A stretch of DNA of 46,036 nucleotides, from positions 1 to 46,036 of the forward strand of contig VXTR01000041.1 of NCBI GenBank assembly GCA_009837355.1. The letters run 5' to 3'. Origin of the DNA: Chloroflexota bacterium. GTDB taxonomy: Bacteria; Chloroflexota; Dehalococcoidia; Lucifugimonadales; UBA3495. The position numbers and the translations under genes were made by a program. Below the pieces are notes generated by a model that did not search any database, was not told where the DNA came from, and saw nothing but the letters and a program-made list of their open reading frames with translations. How positions within the stretch are numbered: the stretch's first letter is position 1; every line of letters starts with the position of its first letter. Of this stretch, positions 33,615 to 41,974 are shown piece after piece.

Positions 33615-35389
33615 ATGCTTACTTCCTGCTCCAAATCGCGGGCCAAGCGGGGCGCTGTGACGGCGGCGTTGGGCGTGTTGCTGGCGCTGAGCTTGGCCGT
33701 CCTGGCCTGCACTGCTCCGGAACCTGAGACGACGGCGGTTCCCACTGCTGCGCCGGCCGGTCAGACCGTTGTGGTCGTAACGGCCACGCCGGCGCCGACA
33801 CCGGACGCTACACCCACCTTCACTCCGGCGCCCACGGTTGCCGCGAAACCGATGCCCACCGCCACGCCGGTGCCGCCAACCAACACGCCGGCGCCCACCT
33901 TCACGCCCAAGCCCAAACCGACAGCAACGGCGCGGCCCACGCCGACCCACACGCCGCGTCCCACGTTTACGCCACGCCCCACCATCACGCCAACGCCGCC
34001 CAGCCCCATCGCCGGACTGGAAAACGCCGCCTGGCTGGAACGGAACAAACGAGCCCTGGCTAATGAACTCAAAGGCCTGGCCTGGGTAGCCGATGGGGTT
34101 GACGACTCCGAACGCGAGGCCGCGGAACTGCTGATTGCGGCGGCGCGGTGGTATCCGGATACGTTCAGCGCGCTGGTGGAAAAGCCGTGGCTGCATGACA
34201 GCGTTACTCACCACGAGGCCATCGCCATTGAGTATTTGAGATGGCTGTCCTGGTGGAGTACCGACCTGGCCGGCGCAATTCTGCAAAAACCCTGGATGGC
34301 GGATGAAATCAGCAGCGACGAAGCAATGACCGTCAGGCGGTTGTACTCAGTGGTATGGACGCAAGGCAATAATGTTCGACCGGACATTATCGCAAAGGCG
34401 TCTGAGATACTGGATATGCCTTTTCTGGAAAGCCTCGAGGGCGCAGACGCGGCGGCGGTGCGCTCTTTGGCAAGACTGGAGGGCAACGACACCACCGTTT
34501 TTCTGGAGATTATGAATCACCCCAGACTCAAGGACGGCATCACCGACGATGAGGCCAAAATCGTGGCCCTGCTGGGCGGCACTTACTCGTACCGACCCGA
34601 ATCGGTGGACGTGCTGCTGCGGGGAACCGGCGTGCGCCTGGAAGAGCGCGTCATCAACCTGCCGCTGTCCGGTGAGACGCTGCTGGCCGTCATCCGCATT
34701 CGCGACCAGGTAACTCCCAACATGGACTATCTGGAGCACAGCGTCCGCACCATCGAAGAGTTTATGGGCGAGCCGTTCCCCACTAACTACGTCCCCTGTA
34801 TTTTGACGATGCCAACGTCCGCTCCGGCGGGGGCGCCGGCACCAATTTCGGCACGCACATCGCAATGTCGCTGGACTACGACGTCGAAAATGGCCGGTTG
34901 TGGGACTATGCGCCCTCTACAATCGCCCACGAGGTAGCCCACTACTACTGGCGCGGCAACAGCCGGGACTGGCTGGATGAGGGGCCGGCCGTCTTCCTCG
35001 AGTCCATCGCCGAAAACGCGCGCATCGACGAGCCGGTGCGGGTAAGGAGCAACCCCTGCGCCGCCGCCGATACCATCGCCGAGCTGGAAGGTTTGGCCGT
35101 GCACCGGGAAACCTGGCGCGAGACCGTGGCGCAAAACTGGTTCCGCTGCAACTACTCGCTGGGCGAGCGGCTGTTCGTTGACCTCTATCAAACCCTGGGC
35201 GAAGGTACTTTCCGACAGGGCTTCCGCAGCCTGTGGCTGAAGTCACAAGCGGAGGACTACAACGATGACTGCGAAGGCACTGACCTCACCATCTGCCACG
35301 TAGAGGCTGCGTTCAAGGCCGGCGCATCCGACGCCGTAGCCGTCCAGGTGGACGAGGTTCTCGACCGCTGGTACGGTCCTCGCGAATGA
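33615..35389 (+). pseudogene. Lipoprotein metallopeptidase with a single-base frameshift
   Basis: Two frames make one protein. The first (from ATG 33615) has a lipoprotein signal with lipobox LAVLAC (Cys32) and then a long Pro/Thr linker (PTPTFTPAPT-type, about residues 50-130) as in Chloroflexota surface proteins. A helical region follows, up to NYVP. At the CCCC run 34793-34796 the coding frame moves by -1, as if one C were lost. The second frame continues with LYFDDANVRSGGGAGTNFG and carries HEVAHYYWRG, a zinc HExxH motif, with DEGPAVFLES supplying a likely third ligand as in gluzincins, ending at 35389. The intact form would be an outer-surface lipid-anchored peptidase. The cause may be real decay, an assembly error, or a programmed slip. 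Confidence 0.8.
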
Positions 35390-35468
35390 CCGGCTGCCAC
35401 CGGTAGCCTGCGAACAATGGACGCTGCGGCGCCGGTTCCTGTACAATCGCGGCACAGAGGGCAAAATT

Positions 35469-35792
35469 ATGCAAGCCAAGAGCGATGAAATCGCAACTGC
35501 GGGTCGGGCGATTTACGACGAGAAAGTCCGCCACCTGGTGGAGCCGACCAAAAAGGGCGTGACGGTGTACATCGACGTCAACAGCGGCGACTTTGAGATT
35601 AGCGGCGATGACGTTAATGCCCTTGCCATGCTGCGGAAGCGGCAGCCTGACGCTCGAATCTGGGCGGAACTGGTTGGTTATCCGGAGACGCCGCCGATAG
35701 ACCTTAAGCGGCCTCGACAGGTTGACCCCGACGATCTCGCCGAGTTGGTCGATATCATCGAGCGAGAGTACCCCCAATATGATCAGGGGTAA
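35469..35792 (+). CDS. Unknown 107-aa protein coupled to an aspartic protease
   Basis: A small acidic protein (MQAKSDEIATAGRAIYDEKV..., then GVTVYIDVNSGDFEISGDD and RQPDARIWAELVGYPE). Its pattern of an N-terminal helix followed by a beta hairpin resembles the small partner proteins commonly encoded just upstream of bacterial retropepsin-like genes. Its 3' end overlaps the protease start by 14 nt, so translation is coupled. It may be the protease's substrate, inhibitor or antitoxin-like partner; this is inferred from position only. Confidence 0.72.
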   Translation: MQAKSDEIATAGRAIYDEKVRHLVEPTKKGVTVYIDVNSGDFEISGDDVNALAMLRKRQPDARIWAELVGYPETPPIDLKRPRQVDPDDLAELVDIIEREYPQYDQG

Positions 35793-36165
35793 CGTCCGGC
35801 CGCAGGGTTCAGAACCCGTCACCGGGTGGCCCGAAATCACCGTATCGGTTGCCAGCATTGTCGCGCCGAATCGCAGTCGCACCATCGAATTTCTACTGGA
35901 CACCGGGTTCACAGGCCATCTGTCTTTACCTTTATCCATCATTGAGGAGCTAGAGTTGCCTTACTTGCGCAGCCGTCCTGCGGAGTTGGCCGATGGCTCG
36001 ACCCAAGACTTCGCCGTATATGCCGCGCTGGCGGACTGGGACGGTCAAAGGCGGACGGTTCCGGTCTTTGAATCGGAGAGCCAACCGCTCCTGGGCATGG
36101 CGATGCTTTGGGGAAAACGCGTAACTATAGACGCCTGGGCCGGCGGAGCCGTTACCGTTACCTGA
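35779..36165 (+). CDS. Retropepsin-like clan AA aspartic protease, second
   Basis: A 128-aa single-lobe aspartic protease-like protein. The catalytic motif is FLLDTGFTGHLSLP, and LLGMAMLWGKRVTID is the C-terminal hydrophobic-Gly motif. No signal peptide or membrane helix is present. ATG 35779 lies inside the end of the upstream 107-aa gene; the longer open frame from 35722 has Ser-rich sequence antisense-like in style. It overlaps the 3' end of the convergent menG gene by 8 nt. Related to the protein at 8819-9175 only at motif level. Confidence 0.83.
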   Translation: MIRGNVRPQGSEPVTGWPEITVSVASIVAPNRSRTIEFLLDTGFTGHLSLPLSIIEELELPYLRSRPAELADGSTQDFAVYAALADWDGQRRTVPVFESESQPLLGMAMLWGKRVTIDAWAGGAVTVT

Positions 36166-36886
36166 TTGCCGGCTTCTCGCCGTAGTGCAGGGCCACGCCG
36201 CCCAGGCCCAGGCGACGATAGCCCACGTTGACCAATCCCGCCTGACGGTACACCTCGGCCAGGCCCTCGGCGGTGAGGAAGTAGTCCACGCTGCTGGGCA
36301 GGTAGGTGTAGGCGGTGCGGTCGCCGGCCACCAGCTGGCCCAGCAGCGGCACCACCTTGTGGAAGTACACCCGACCCAGAACGGCGCGGACGCCCGGCGG
36401 CATGGGCGTCAGTTCCAGCGTGGTTACCCGTCCGCCGGGGGACACCACCCGCGCCATCTCTGCGATGGCGGCCGGCACGTCGGCCATGTTGCGCAGGCTG
36501 AACCCGGCGGTGGCGCAGACGAAGGTATCGTTGGCGAAGGGCAGGCTCAACGCGTCGCCGATGGTGAAGCCGGCGGGCGCGTTGCGCTCATCGCCGGCCG
36601 CCGGCTTGCCCCTTGCGATGGCCAGCATTTCCGGCAGCAGGTCAACGCCGACCACCCGGTCGATGCCGGGGCAGCGGGCCAGGGCGAAGGCCAGGTCGCC
36701 GGTGCCGGTGGCCACGTCCAGCGCCGCGCCCTGCAGTCCGTGCGACGTGAACCGCGCCGTCTCGCGTTTCCAGCGGTGATGCAGCCCGCCGGTCATCAGC
36801 GAGTTCATCAGGTCGTAGCGGGGCGAGATGCGGGCGAACATCTCGGCCACGTAGCGGCGCTTGTCGTCGCCGCGCAGGTGAGCCAT
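36158..36886 (-). CDS. menG: Demethylmenaquinone methyltransferase
   Basis: A 242-aa UbiE/MenG family SAM methyltransferase that C-methylates the quinone ring in the last step of menaquinone synthesis. Signatures are the start VAEMFARISPRYDLMNSLMTGG, LDVATGTGDLAFALA (SAM site), and ATAGFSLRNMADVPAAIAEMARV and PGGRVTTLEL. Association with ubiX, ubiA and ubiD homologs upstream on the same strand supports a quinone pathway. The organism type suggests menaquinone, not ubiquinone. It lies 4 nt after the RibD-like gene stop. Confidence 0.93.
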   Translation of the reverse strand: MAHLRGDDKRRYVAEMFARISPRYDLMNSLMTGGLHHRWKRETARFTSHGLQGAALDVATGTGDLAFALARCPGIDRVVGVDLLPEMLAIARGKPAAGDERNAPAGFTIGDALSLPFANDTFVCATAGFSLRNMADVPAAIAEMARVVSPGGRVTTLELTPMPPGVRAVLGRVYFHKVVPLLGQLVAGDRTAYTYLPSSVDYFLTAEGLAEVYRQAGLVNVGYRRLGLGGVALHYGEKPAIR

Positions 36887-36890
36887 GGGG

Positions 36891-37415
36891 CTATGCTCCG
36901 GCGCGACGGTAGTGCAGCATCACCACGCCGTCGTCGAAGGCCCGCGTTGCGACGAGTTCCAGCGCGGTATGCGGGGCATCGCCACCGAACAGCGGGACGC
37001 CGCGCCCCAGGATGGTCGGCATCACGTGGAGCATATACTCGTCAATCAGGTCGTCACGGCGGAACTGCTCGGCCAGGTTCGCGCCGCCCAGCAGCCAGAC
37101 CATCCCCTCGTATTGCGACGCAACGTCCCTGACGAAATCGGCGGGGTCGCTCTGCACAAACCTAACGTCGTGAGGGTTGTCCTCCGGCGGATTGGAGGTG
37201 AAGACGTAGATGGGCTTTCCCGTGAACAGCCACTGATCGAAACTTATCGCCTGGTCGTAGGTGCGCCGCCCCATCACCAGCGCGACCACGCCGGCGTAGA
37301 ACTCCTGGTAGCCGTAGTCGTCGGCGCCGCCCTCCGGCAGCCAGTCCACGCCGCCGTCAACATCGGCGATGTAGCCGTCCAAACTCATGGCGACCTGGTA
37401 GATGATGGTGGGCAT
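36891..37415 (-). CDS. RibD C-terminal-like (dihydrofolate reductase family) reductase
   Basis: A 174-aa protein of the dihydrofolate reductase superfamily, RibD C-terminal branch, using NADPH. Seen are YQVAMSLDGYIADVDGGVDW, VALVMGRRTYDQAISFDQW, KPIYVFTSNPPEDNPHDVRF, and MVWLLGGANLAEQFRRDDLIDEYMLHVMP with the nucleotide-binding GG. It is the stand-alone YyaP/YwjB type, whose substrates are generally unknown; true riboflavin synthesis would need the fused deaminase domain. Start ATG 37415 fits the family. It sits between ubiX and menG, an unexpected member for a quinone cluster. Confidence 0.9.
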   Translation of the reverse strand: MPTIIYQVAMSLDGYIADVDGGVDWLPEGGADDYGYQEFYAGVVALVMGRRTYDQAISFDQWLFTGKPIYVFTSNPPEDNPHDVRFVQSDPADFVRDVASQYEGMVWLLGGANLAEQFRRDDLIDEYMLHVMPTILGRGVPLFGGDAPHTALELVATRAFDDGVVMLHYRRAGA

Positions 37416-37437
37416 GGCCGGCGCGGAACCCGTTCCC

Positions 37438-38040
37438 TTACCGCTCGCGGTCGTGGTACTGCACATCGTCGGGCAGGCGGTCGGCGATGCCCAGCGACAC
37501 CAGGGCGCGCTGTGCCACGAACCGCACCACGCCGCCGATGTCCAGGGGCTTCAGGTAAAAGGGCGGCTCCGGCGGCAGGATGGTGGCGCCCATGCGGGCC
37601 AGGGTCAGCATATTTTCCAGGTGGATGGCGTGCAGCGGCGTTTCCCGGGGGATGAGCGTCAGGGGCCGGCGTTCTTTCAACGTAACGTCGGCGGCCCGCA
37701 GCAGCAGGTTGGGCGTCAGCCCGTGGGCCAACGACGCCACCGAGTTCATGCTGGCCGGCGCAATCACCATCCCCGCAGTGGGAAACGTGCCGCTGGCGAT
37801 GGGCGCGAACAGGTCGCTGATGGCGTACTGCCGGAAGTGGGGCGATTCCACCCAGCGGGCCGCCGCGTCGTTGTACGGTTCGTCCAGCTCTTCCTGCCAA
37901 ACCATGCGGGCGGCGTTGGAGGCTACGGCGACGACGGGCTGCTCCAACTCCAGCAGGGCGTCAATCAGCTCCCGCGCGATGGCGGCCCCGCTGGCGCCGG
38001 TGATGCCGACGATTACGGGAGGGGCGGAGAAATTCACCAC
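37438..38040 (-). CDS. ubiX: UbiX-like flavin prenyltransferase
   Basis: A 200-aa flavoprotein of the UbiX/Pad1 family that attaches a dimethylallyl group to FMN to make prenylated FMN, the cofactor of UbiD. Family signatures are VGITGASGAAIARELIDAL, IAPASMNSVASLAHGL and ERRPLTLIPRETPLHAIHLENML, which carries the conserved phosphate-binding PRETP. It overlaps the upstream ubiA homolog by 7 nt and shares the cluster with ubiD (39369-40859), as expected for a cofactor-enzyme pair. Confidence 0.95.
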   Translation of the reverse strand: MVNFSAPPVIVGITGASGAAIARELIDALLELEQPVVAVASNAARMVWQEELDEPYNDAAARWVESPHFRQYAISDLFAPIASGTFPTAGMVIAPASMNSVASLAHGLTPNLLLRAADVTLKERRPLTLIPRETPLHAIHLENMLTLARMGATILPPEPPFYLKPLDIGGVVRFVAQRALVSLGIADRLPDDVQYHDRER

Positions 38041-38960
38041 GGCAGGAACCCCTCAAATGGCAGCGCCACCGCCAGAATCGTGAATCCCAGCAGCTGCGTT
38101 GATATGTACTTGTTGAACGCGAACGCCTTGCCCACTTTCGCCGGCTCTCCCGACTTGACCAGGTTGTTCTCATACACCAGCAGGACAACGGCGATGGCCC
38201 AGCCGATGAAGTAAAAGACGTTCAGCTGCAGCCAGAAGCCCACGACCAGCAGCGCCGCCGCCGCCAGCGTGTGCAGGACGCGGGTGGTGCGTATCGCGTT
38301 GCGGACGCCGAACCGGGACGCGACGGACTTGATGTCATTGGCCCGGTCGAAGTCGTAGTCCAGGGTGCCGTAGATGGTCTCGAAGCCGCCGGCCCACATC
38401 ATCACGGCGAAGGTAATCAGCACCGGCTGCCAGTCCCATTGTCCGGTAACGCCAATCCACGCGCCGGTGGGGGCGATGGACAGCGCGAAACCCAGCATCA
38501 AGCTGCACAGCCAGGTGTAATACTTGGCGAAGGAGTACAGCACCACGTAGGCGGCGGCCACCGGCGACAGCATCAGCGCCAGCGGGTTCAGCTGCCAGGC
38601 GGCGATGAAGAAAATCGCCGCGCCGCCCAGGGCCATGCCGCCCACTTCCAGCGGTTTCAGGATGCCGGCGGGAATGTGTCGGCCGGCCGTGCGCGGGTTG
38701 CGGGCGTCCTCACGGGCGTTGATGATGCGGTTGGCCGACATCCCCAGCGTGCGCACGCCCAGGAAGGCCAGGGTAATCCAGACGAACGTGTGCCAACCGG
38801 GCCAACCGGTGCCCAGGAGGTGATATGACGCCAACACCATCCCGATGTAGCCGAAGGGCATCGCAAACAGCGATTCGGACACGTTGATGGCGTTGAGATA
38901 GTGCGGCGTCTTGCCGACAATCGCCCGGAGCGAGCCGGGGCGCGTGCGAACGTTCTCCAT
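38034..38960 (-). CDS. ubiA: UbiA-family prenyltransferase (quinone pathway)
   Basis: A 308-aa membrane prenyltransferase with about eight to nine hydrophobic helices. The two Asp-rich Mg-diphosphate motifs are present: SANRIINAREDARNPRT (NxxxxxxD type, with the RNPRT continuation seen in MqnP/UbiA proteins) and the later GTLDYDFDRANDIKS. It would prenylate an aromatic acid; with UbiX, UbiD and MenG beside it, the futalosine-route MqnP role for menaquinone is the most likely, but not proven. Its stop overlaps the ubiX start. The ATG has no strong Shine-Dalgarno. Confidence 0.92.
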   Translation of the reverse strand: MENVRTRPGSLRAIVGKTPHYLNAINVSESLFAMPFGYIGMVLASYHLLGTGWPGWHTFVWITLAFLGVRTLGMSANRIINAREDARNPRTAGRHIPAGILKPLEVGGMALGGAAIFFIAAWQLNPLALMLSPVAAAYVVLYSFAKYYTWLCSLMLGFALSIAPTGAWIGVTGQWDWQPVLITFAVMMWAGGFETIYGTLDYDFDRANDIKSVASRFGVRNAIRTTRVLHTLAAAALLVVGFWLQLNVFYFIGWAIAVVLLVYENNLVKSGEPAKVGKAFAFNKYISTQLLGFTILAVALPFEGFLPW

Positions 38961-39003
38961 GGCGTCTATGGTAACATAGGCCCCTGATTACCAGAGATTG
39001 ACG

Positions 39004-39363
39004 ATGCCCAAAGTGATGAAACTTACCTATGCGGTCGTCTTCGAACGAACGCCCAACAATTACGCTGCCTATGCTCCTGACCTGCCCGGCTGCATCTCCA
39101 CACACAAAACCTGGGACGGTATCCAGGAGATGATCAAAGAGGCCATCGAGGGCCACATCGAAGTTACCCACGAATATGGCGAGCCGGTTCCGCCGCCTCA
39201 AATGTCCGTGGAACAGGCCCTTGAGTACCACCGTTCACAGCCCAACGACTACGGCGGATACTTTCCTGTACCCGACGACCTGGAAGACGAAGACCCGGTC
39301 GCCATCCTCGAGATCGAAGTCGAGGTCAACCTGGAAACCATGCCGGCGCCAACGGCTGGCTGA
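39004..39363 (+). CDS. HicB-like antitoxin-family protein, orphan
   Basis: A 119-aa HicB-family protein. The partial RNase-H-like fold pattern is clear: KLTYAVVFERTPNNYAAYAPDLPGC followed by TWDGIQEMIKEAIEGHIEV. HicB proteins are usually antitoxins to the HicA mRNA interferase, but no HicA gene is adjacent. The C-terminal 40 residues are acidic and lack an evident DNA-binding helix. It is inserted on the opposite strand between the ubiA and ubiD genes. ATG 39019 is an alternative start. Confidence 0.85.
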   Translation: MPKVMKLTYAVVFERTPNNYAAYAPDLPGCISTHKTWDGIQEMIKEAIEGHIEVTHEYGEPVPPPQMSVEQALEYHRSQPNDYGGYFPVPDDLEDEDPVAILEIEVEVNLETMPAPTAG

Positions 39364-39368
39364 AGCGC

Positions 39369-40859
39369 CTACCGCAGGTTGGCCGGCGGGATGATGTCGT
39401 CCAGGCCCAGCTCTTCCCACCGCTGCGTTACCCGCTGCCGAATCTCCTCGCTCATCTCGATGTCCGGCGGCCACTCGCGGTGATAGCCCTCCTGCGGCCC
39501 CTTGCGCGTCGCGTCGATGCCCACCTTGCTGCCGAACCGCGGCGTCGGCGACGCCACGTCCAGGTCGTCAATCGGGCCGTCCACGATGACCAGGTCAGTG
39601 CCGGGATTGACGTTGTTCGCCACTCGCCAGGCCACTTCCGACGGGTTCTGCACGTCCACGAAGTCGTCCACCACCACGATGACCTTGGTCAGGCTCAGCA
39701 GGCCCAGCCCCCACAGGCCGTACATCACCTTGCGCGCGTGGCCGGGATACTCCTTCTTCATCGACACCAGCACCAGGTTGTGAAAGATACCCTCGGCCGG
39801 CATATTGACGTCCACCACCTCCGGCAGGATCAGCCGTATCAGCGGCAGGAACACGCGCTCGGTTACCTTGCCCATCCAGTAGTCTTCCGTCGGCGGACGG
39901 CCCACGAAGGTCGTCGGGTAGATTGGGTTATGGCGGCGGGTGATGGTGGTTACGTGGAACACCGGATACGGCTCGGCCAGTGAGTAGTAGCCGGTGTGGT
40001 CGCCAAATGGCCCCTCGACGCGTTCCTCGCCGGGCGTAACGTAGCCCTCCAGAACGATTTCGGCGTGGGCCGGCACCATCAGGTCAACGGACACCGCCGG
40101 CGTCAGCTCCACGCCGGCGTCGCGGATGAAGCCGGCCAAGGTCATTTCGTCCACCTCGGGCGGCAGCGGCGCCGAGCCGGTCCAGATTGACGCGGGATCG
40201 CCGCCCAGGGCCACGGCGACCTCCATTGGTAAAGGGTTCGGTCGCTCGCTGCTGGCCCGGTAGTGTCGCGCGCCCACCTTGTGGGTCTGCCAGTGCATCC
40301 CGGTGGTGTTGCGGTCGAACACCTGCATCCGGTAGATGCCGTAGTTCTGCGTGCCCGTCTCCGGGTCTTTGGTGATGACCAGCGGCAGCGTGATATAAGG
40401 CCCGGCGTCCTCCGGCCAGCACTTGATGACGGGCAGGGCGTACAGGTCAACGTCCTCGCCGGTAATCACCCGCTCCTGGCAGGGAGCGTTGCGCACGGAG
40501 CGGGGCTGGTACGCGCCGACGTGGGCCAGCCGACCCAGGGCGCGCAGCTTGTTCATCATGCCCTGGGGCGGGCCGCCCAGGGCCAGGTCGATCATGGATT
40601 CCAGGCGGGCCGCCAGGTCGTCGGCATCGTCAACCTCCAGCGCCCAGTTCATCCGCCGCTCCGCGCAGAACAGGTTGACGGCTACCGGCATGTCGTGGCC
40701 GACCACGTTCTCAAAGAGCAGGGCCGGCCCGTCGGCTCGCAGCGTCCGGTAGGCAATCTCGGTCAGTTCCAGCTCCGGGTTGACCGGAGCGGAGACGCGC
40801 CGCAGGTCGCCCTTGCTTTCCAGAAAGGCGAGGAACTCCCGCAAGTCCTGATAAGGCAT
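39369..40859 (-). CDS. ubiD: UbiD-family prenyl-FMN decarboxylase
   Basis: A 496-aa UbiD-family decarboxylase, which uses prenylated FMN to remove CO2 from aromatic or unsaturated acids. Visible are the start YQDLREFLAFLESKGDLRRV, the cofactor-binding NYGIYRMQVFDRNTTGMHWQ, the catalytic Glu-Arg-Glu region around EERVEGPFGDHTGYYS, and NPIYPTTFVGRPPTEDYWMG. The nearest expected role is a menaquinone-pathway decarboxylase (MqnL-like), given menG, ubiX and ubiA in the cluster. Its Shine-Dalgarno is part of a GC-rich hairpin (40869-40891), which may hold down translation. Confidence 0.94.
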   Translation of the reverse strand: MPYQDLREFLAFLESKGDLRRVSAPVNPELELTEIAYRTLRADGPALLFENVVGHDMPVAVNLFCAERRMNWALEVDDADDLAARLESMIDLALGGPPQGMMNKLRALGRLAHVGAYQPRSVRNAPCQERVITGEDVDLYALPVIKCWPEDAGPYITLPLVITKDPETGTQNYGIYRMQVFDRNTTGMHWQTHKVGARHYRASSERPNPLPMEVAVALGGDPASIWTGSAPLPPEVDEMTLAGFIRDAGVELTPAVSVDLMVPAHAEIVLEGYVTPGEERVEGPFGDHTGYYSLAEPYPVFHVTTITRRHNPIYPTTFVGRPPTEDYWMGKVTERVFLPLIRLILPEVVDVNMPAEGIFHNLVLVSMKKEYPGHARKVMYGLWGLGLLSLTKVIVVVDDFVDVQNPSEVAWRVANNVNPGTDLVIVDGPIDDLDVASPTPRFGSKVGIDATRKGPQEGYHREWPPDIEMSEEIRQRVTQRWEELGLDDIIPPANLR

Positions 40860-40868
40860 AATTAAACT

Positions 40869-40891
40869 CCCTCCCCCCTTGCGGGAGAGGG
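40869..40891. repeat. GC-rich palindromic element overlapping the ubiD ribosome-binding site
   Basis: CCCTCCCCC (40869-40877) pairs with GGGAGAGGG (40883-40891), with one mismatch, around the loop CTTGC. On the minus strand the arm nearest the ubiD ATG holds the AGGGAG-type Shine-Dalgarno. The sequence resembles the short CCCTCTCCC...GGGAGAGGG intergenic palindromes dispersed in many bacterial genomes. Confidence 0.6.
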
Positions 40892-40911
40892 TTGAGGTAA
40901 GGGAAACGAAT

Positions 40912-40940
40912 GGGCCGGCTGAATTAAAGTCAGCCGGCCC
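40912..40940. terminator. Perfect 11-bp hairpin after the zinc-ribbon gene
   Basis: GGGCCGGCTGA (40912-40922) and TCAGCCGGCCC (40930-40940) form a perfect stem with a 7-nt A/T-rich loop, 12 nt downstream of the zinc-ribbon gene stop (minus strand). The following bases are only moderately T-rich, so it may stabilise RNA or terminate weakly. Confidence 0.65.
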
Positions 40941-40952
40941 GTTGCCGTCGGG

Positions 40953-41258
40953 TTACGAGTTGCGCATCTGCGAGAAGCAATCGCTGCAATAGACGGGCCG
41001 GTCGCCGCGGGGGCGGAAGGGCACGGTAGCATCGATGCCGCACTGGCTGCAGGTGATGGGGAAAGATTCCCGCTGTCCGCCGCCGAAGCCACCGCCGCCG
41101 CCGCCATTGGACTGTCCGCGCCGGGCGTTACGGCAGGATTGGCAACGCTTGGGGTAGTTGGTGAAGCCGCGGGAAGCATAAAACTCCTGCTCCCCCACGG
41201 TGAAAGGAAACTCGACGCCGCAATCGCTGCATACGAGCATCATGTCTGATAGTGCCAC
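40953..41258 (-). CDS. Double zinc-ribbon protein (zf_Tbcl-type)
   Basis: A 101-aa protein with two zinc ribbons. The first matches the probable zinc-ribbon domain zf_Tbcl: LVCSDCGVEFPFTVGEQEFY, then FTNYPKRCQSCR. A Gly/Asn-rich linker (SNGGGGGGFGGGQ) follows, then a second ribbon with ITCSQCG and YCSDC. All eight Cys ligands are present. GTG 41258 has GGAGGGACATT in front, giving a normal spacing; ATG at 41243 is possible. Function is unknown; small proteins of this class are widespread in Chloroflexota and often bind nucleic acid or act as small redox or metal proteins. Confidence 0.88.
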   Translation of the reverse strand: MALSDMMLVCSDCGVEFPFTVGEQEFYASRGFTNYPKRCQSCRNARRGQSNGGGGGGFGGGQRESFPITCSQCGIDATVPFRPRGDRPVYCSDCFSQMRNS

Positions 41259-41426
41259 AATGTCCCTCCGTTGGGTCGGTAATCACGATGCACTCTACTA
41301 GGGTCTGATTCGTCGGGCACAGTGATTCCAATACCCAAGGAAGGCGGACCGGCGCAACCTATGTTCCGACTACTATACTGCCTACCGCCGATTCAAGCAA
41401 CGACTTTCGCTGCGTGATACGGGCAG

Positions 41427-41861
41427 TTACGCCGGCTCGGCCACGAACACCGGAATCTTGCGCGTGGTGCGATTCTGGTATTCCTCGTAGGGCGGGAAGG
41501 CCGCCACCGCCAGGTCCCACAGCCGCGCCCGTTCCCCGTCGTCCATGACCTCCCGCACCCGCATGGCGTACACGGCGGTTTCGTCGCGGATTTCCACGCT
41601 GTTGTCGGCCCGCAGGTTGTACACCCACACCGGATTGCGCGGCGCGCCGCCCCGCGAACCCACCAGCACGTAGTTGTCGCCGTCCTTCACCCGCATCAGG
41701 GGCGTCTTGCGGATGGCGCCGGTTTGGTTCCCCTTGTTGGTGACGATGATGACGGGCAGGCCGGTGTCGCGCAGCGTGGTGCCTTCCGTGCCGCCGCTGC
41801 CCTCGTAAAGCTCCACCTGCTCCCGCACCCAGTCGCTGGTTGACGGTATGTATTCTGGCAT
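41427..41861 (-). CDS. Ddn-like F420-dependent nitroreductase-family protein
   Basis: A 144-aa protein of the deazaflavin-dependent nitroreductase (Ddn) family, a split-barrel fold that binds F420H2. Characteristic segments are VREQVELYEGSGGTEGTTL, LPVIIVTNKGNQTGAIRKTP (cofactor phosphate site) and YVLVGSRGGAPRNPVWVYNL. ATG 41861 (MPEYIPSTSDW) is the family start; 25 upstream codons do not match. It gives a second likely user of F420, together with the LLM enzyme, in a genome that encodes CofE. Natural substrates in this family include quinones. Confidence 0.92.
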   Translation of the reverse strand: MPEYIPSTSDWVREQVELYEGSGGTEGTTLRDTGLPVIIVTNKGNQTGAIRKTPLMRVKDGDNYVLVGSRGGAPRNPVWVYNLRADNSVEIRDETAVYAMRVREVMDDGERARLWDLAVAAFPPYEEYQNRTTRKIPVFVAEPA

Positions 41862-41974
41862 AGTTGATTTCTCCCAATAGCAGTTGGCCTTATGATAACC
41901 CAAAAGGCGTATAATGCCACCTGTGCAACGGTTCACGCCGCCACAGACGCAACCTCAGCAGGAGGACAATCGGT

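Noticed and set aside
34790-34800. Programmed -1 frameshift as the main explanation of the lipoprotein
   Set aside because: A C-run slip is possible, but there is no clear downstream stimulator I could draw, and the family is not known for recoding; deletion or sequence error is simpler.
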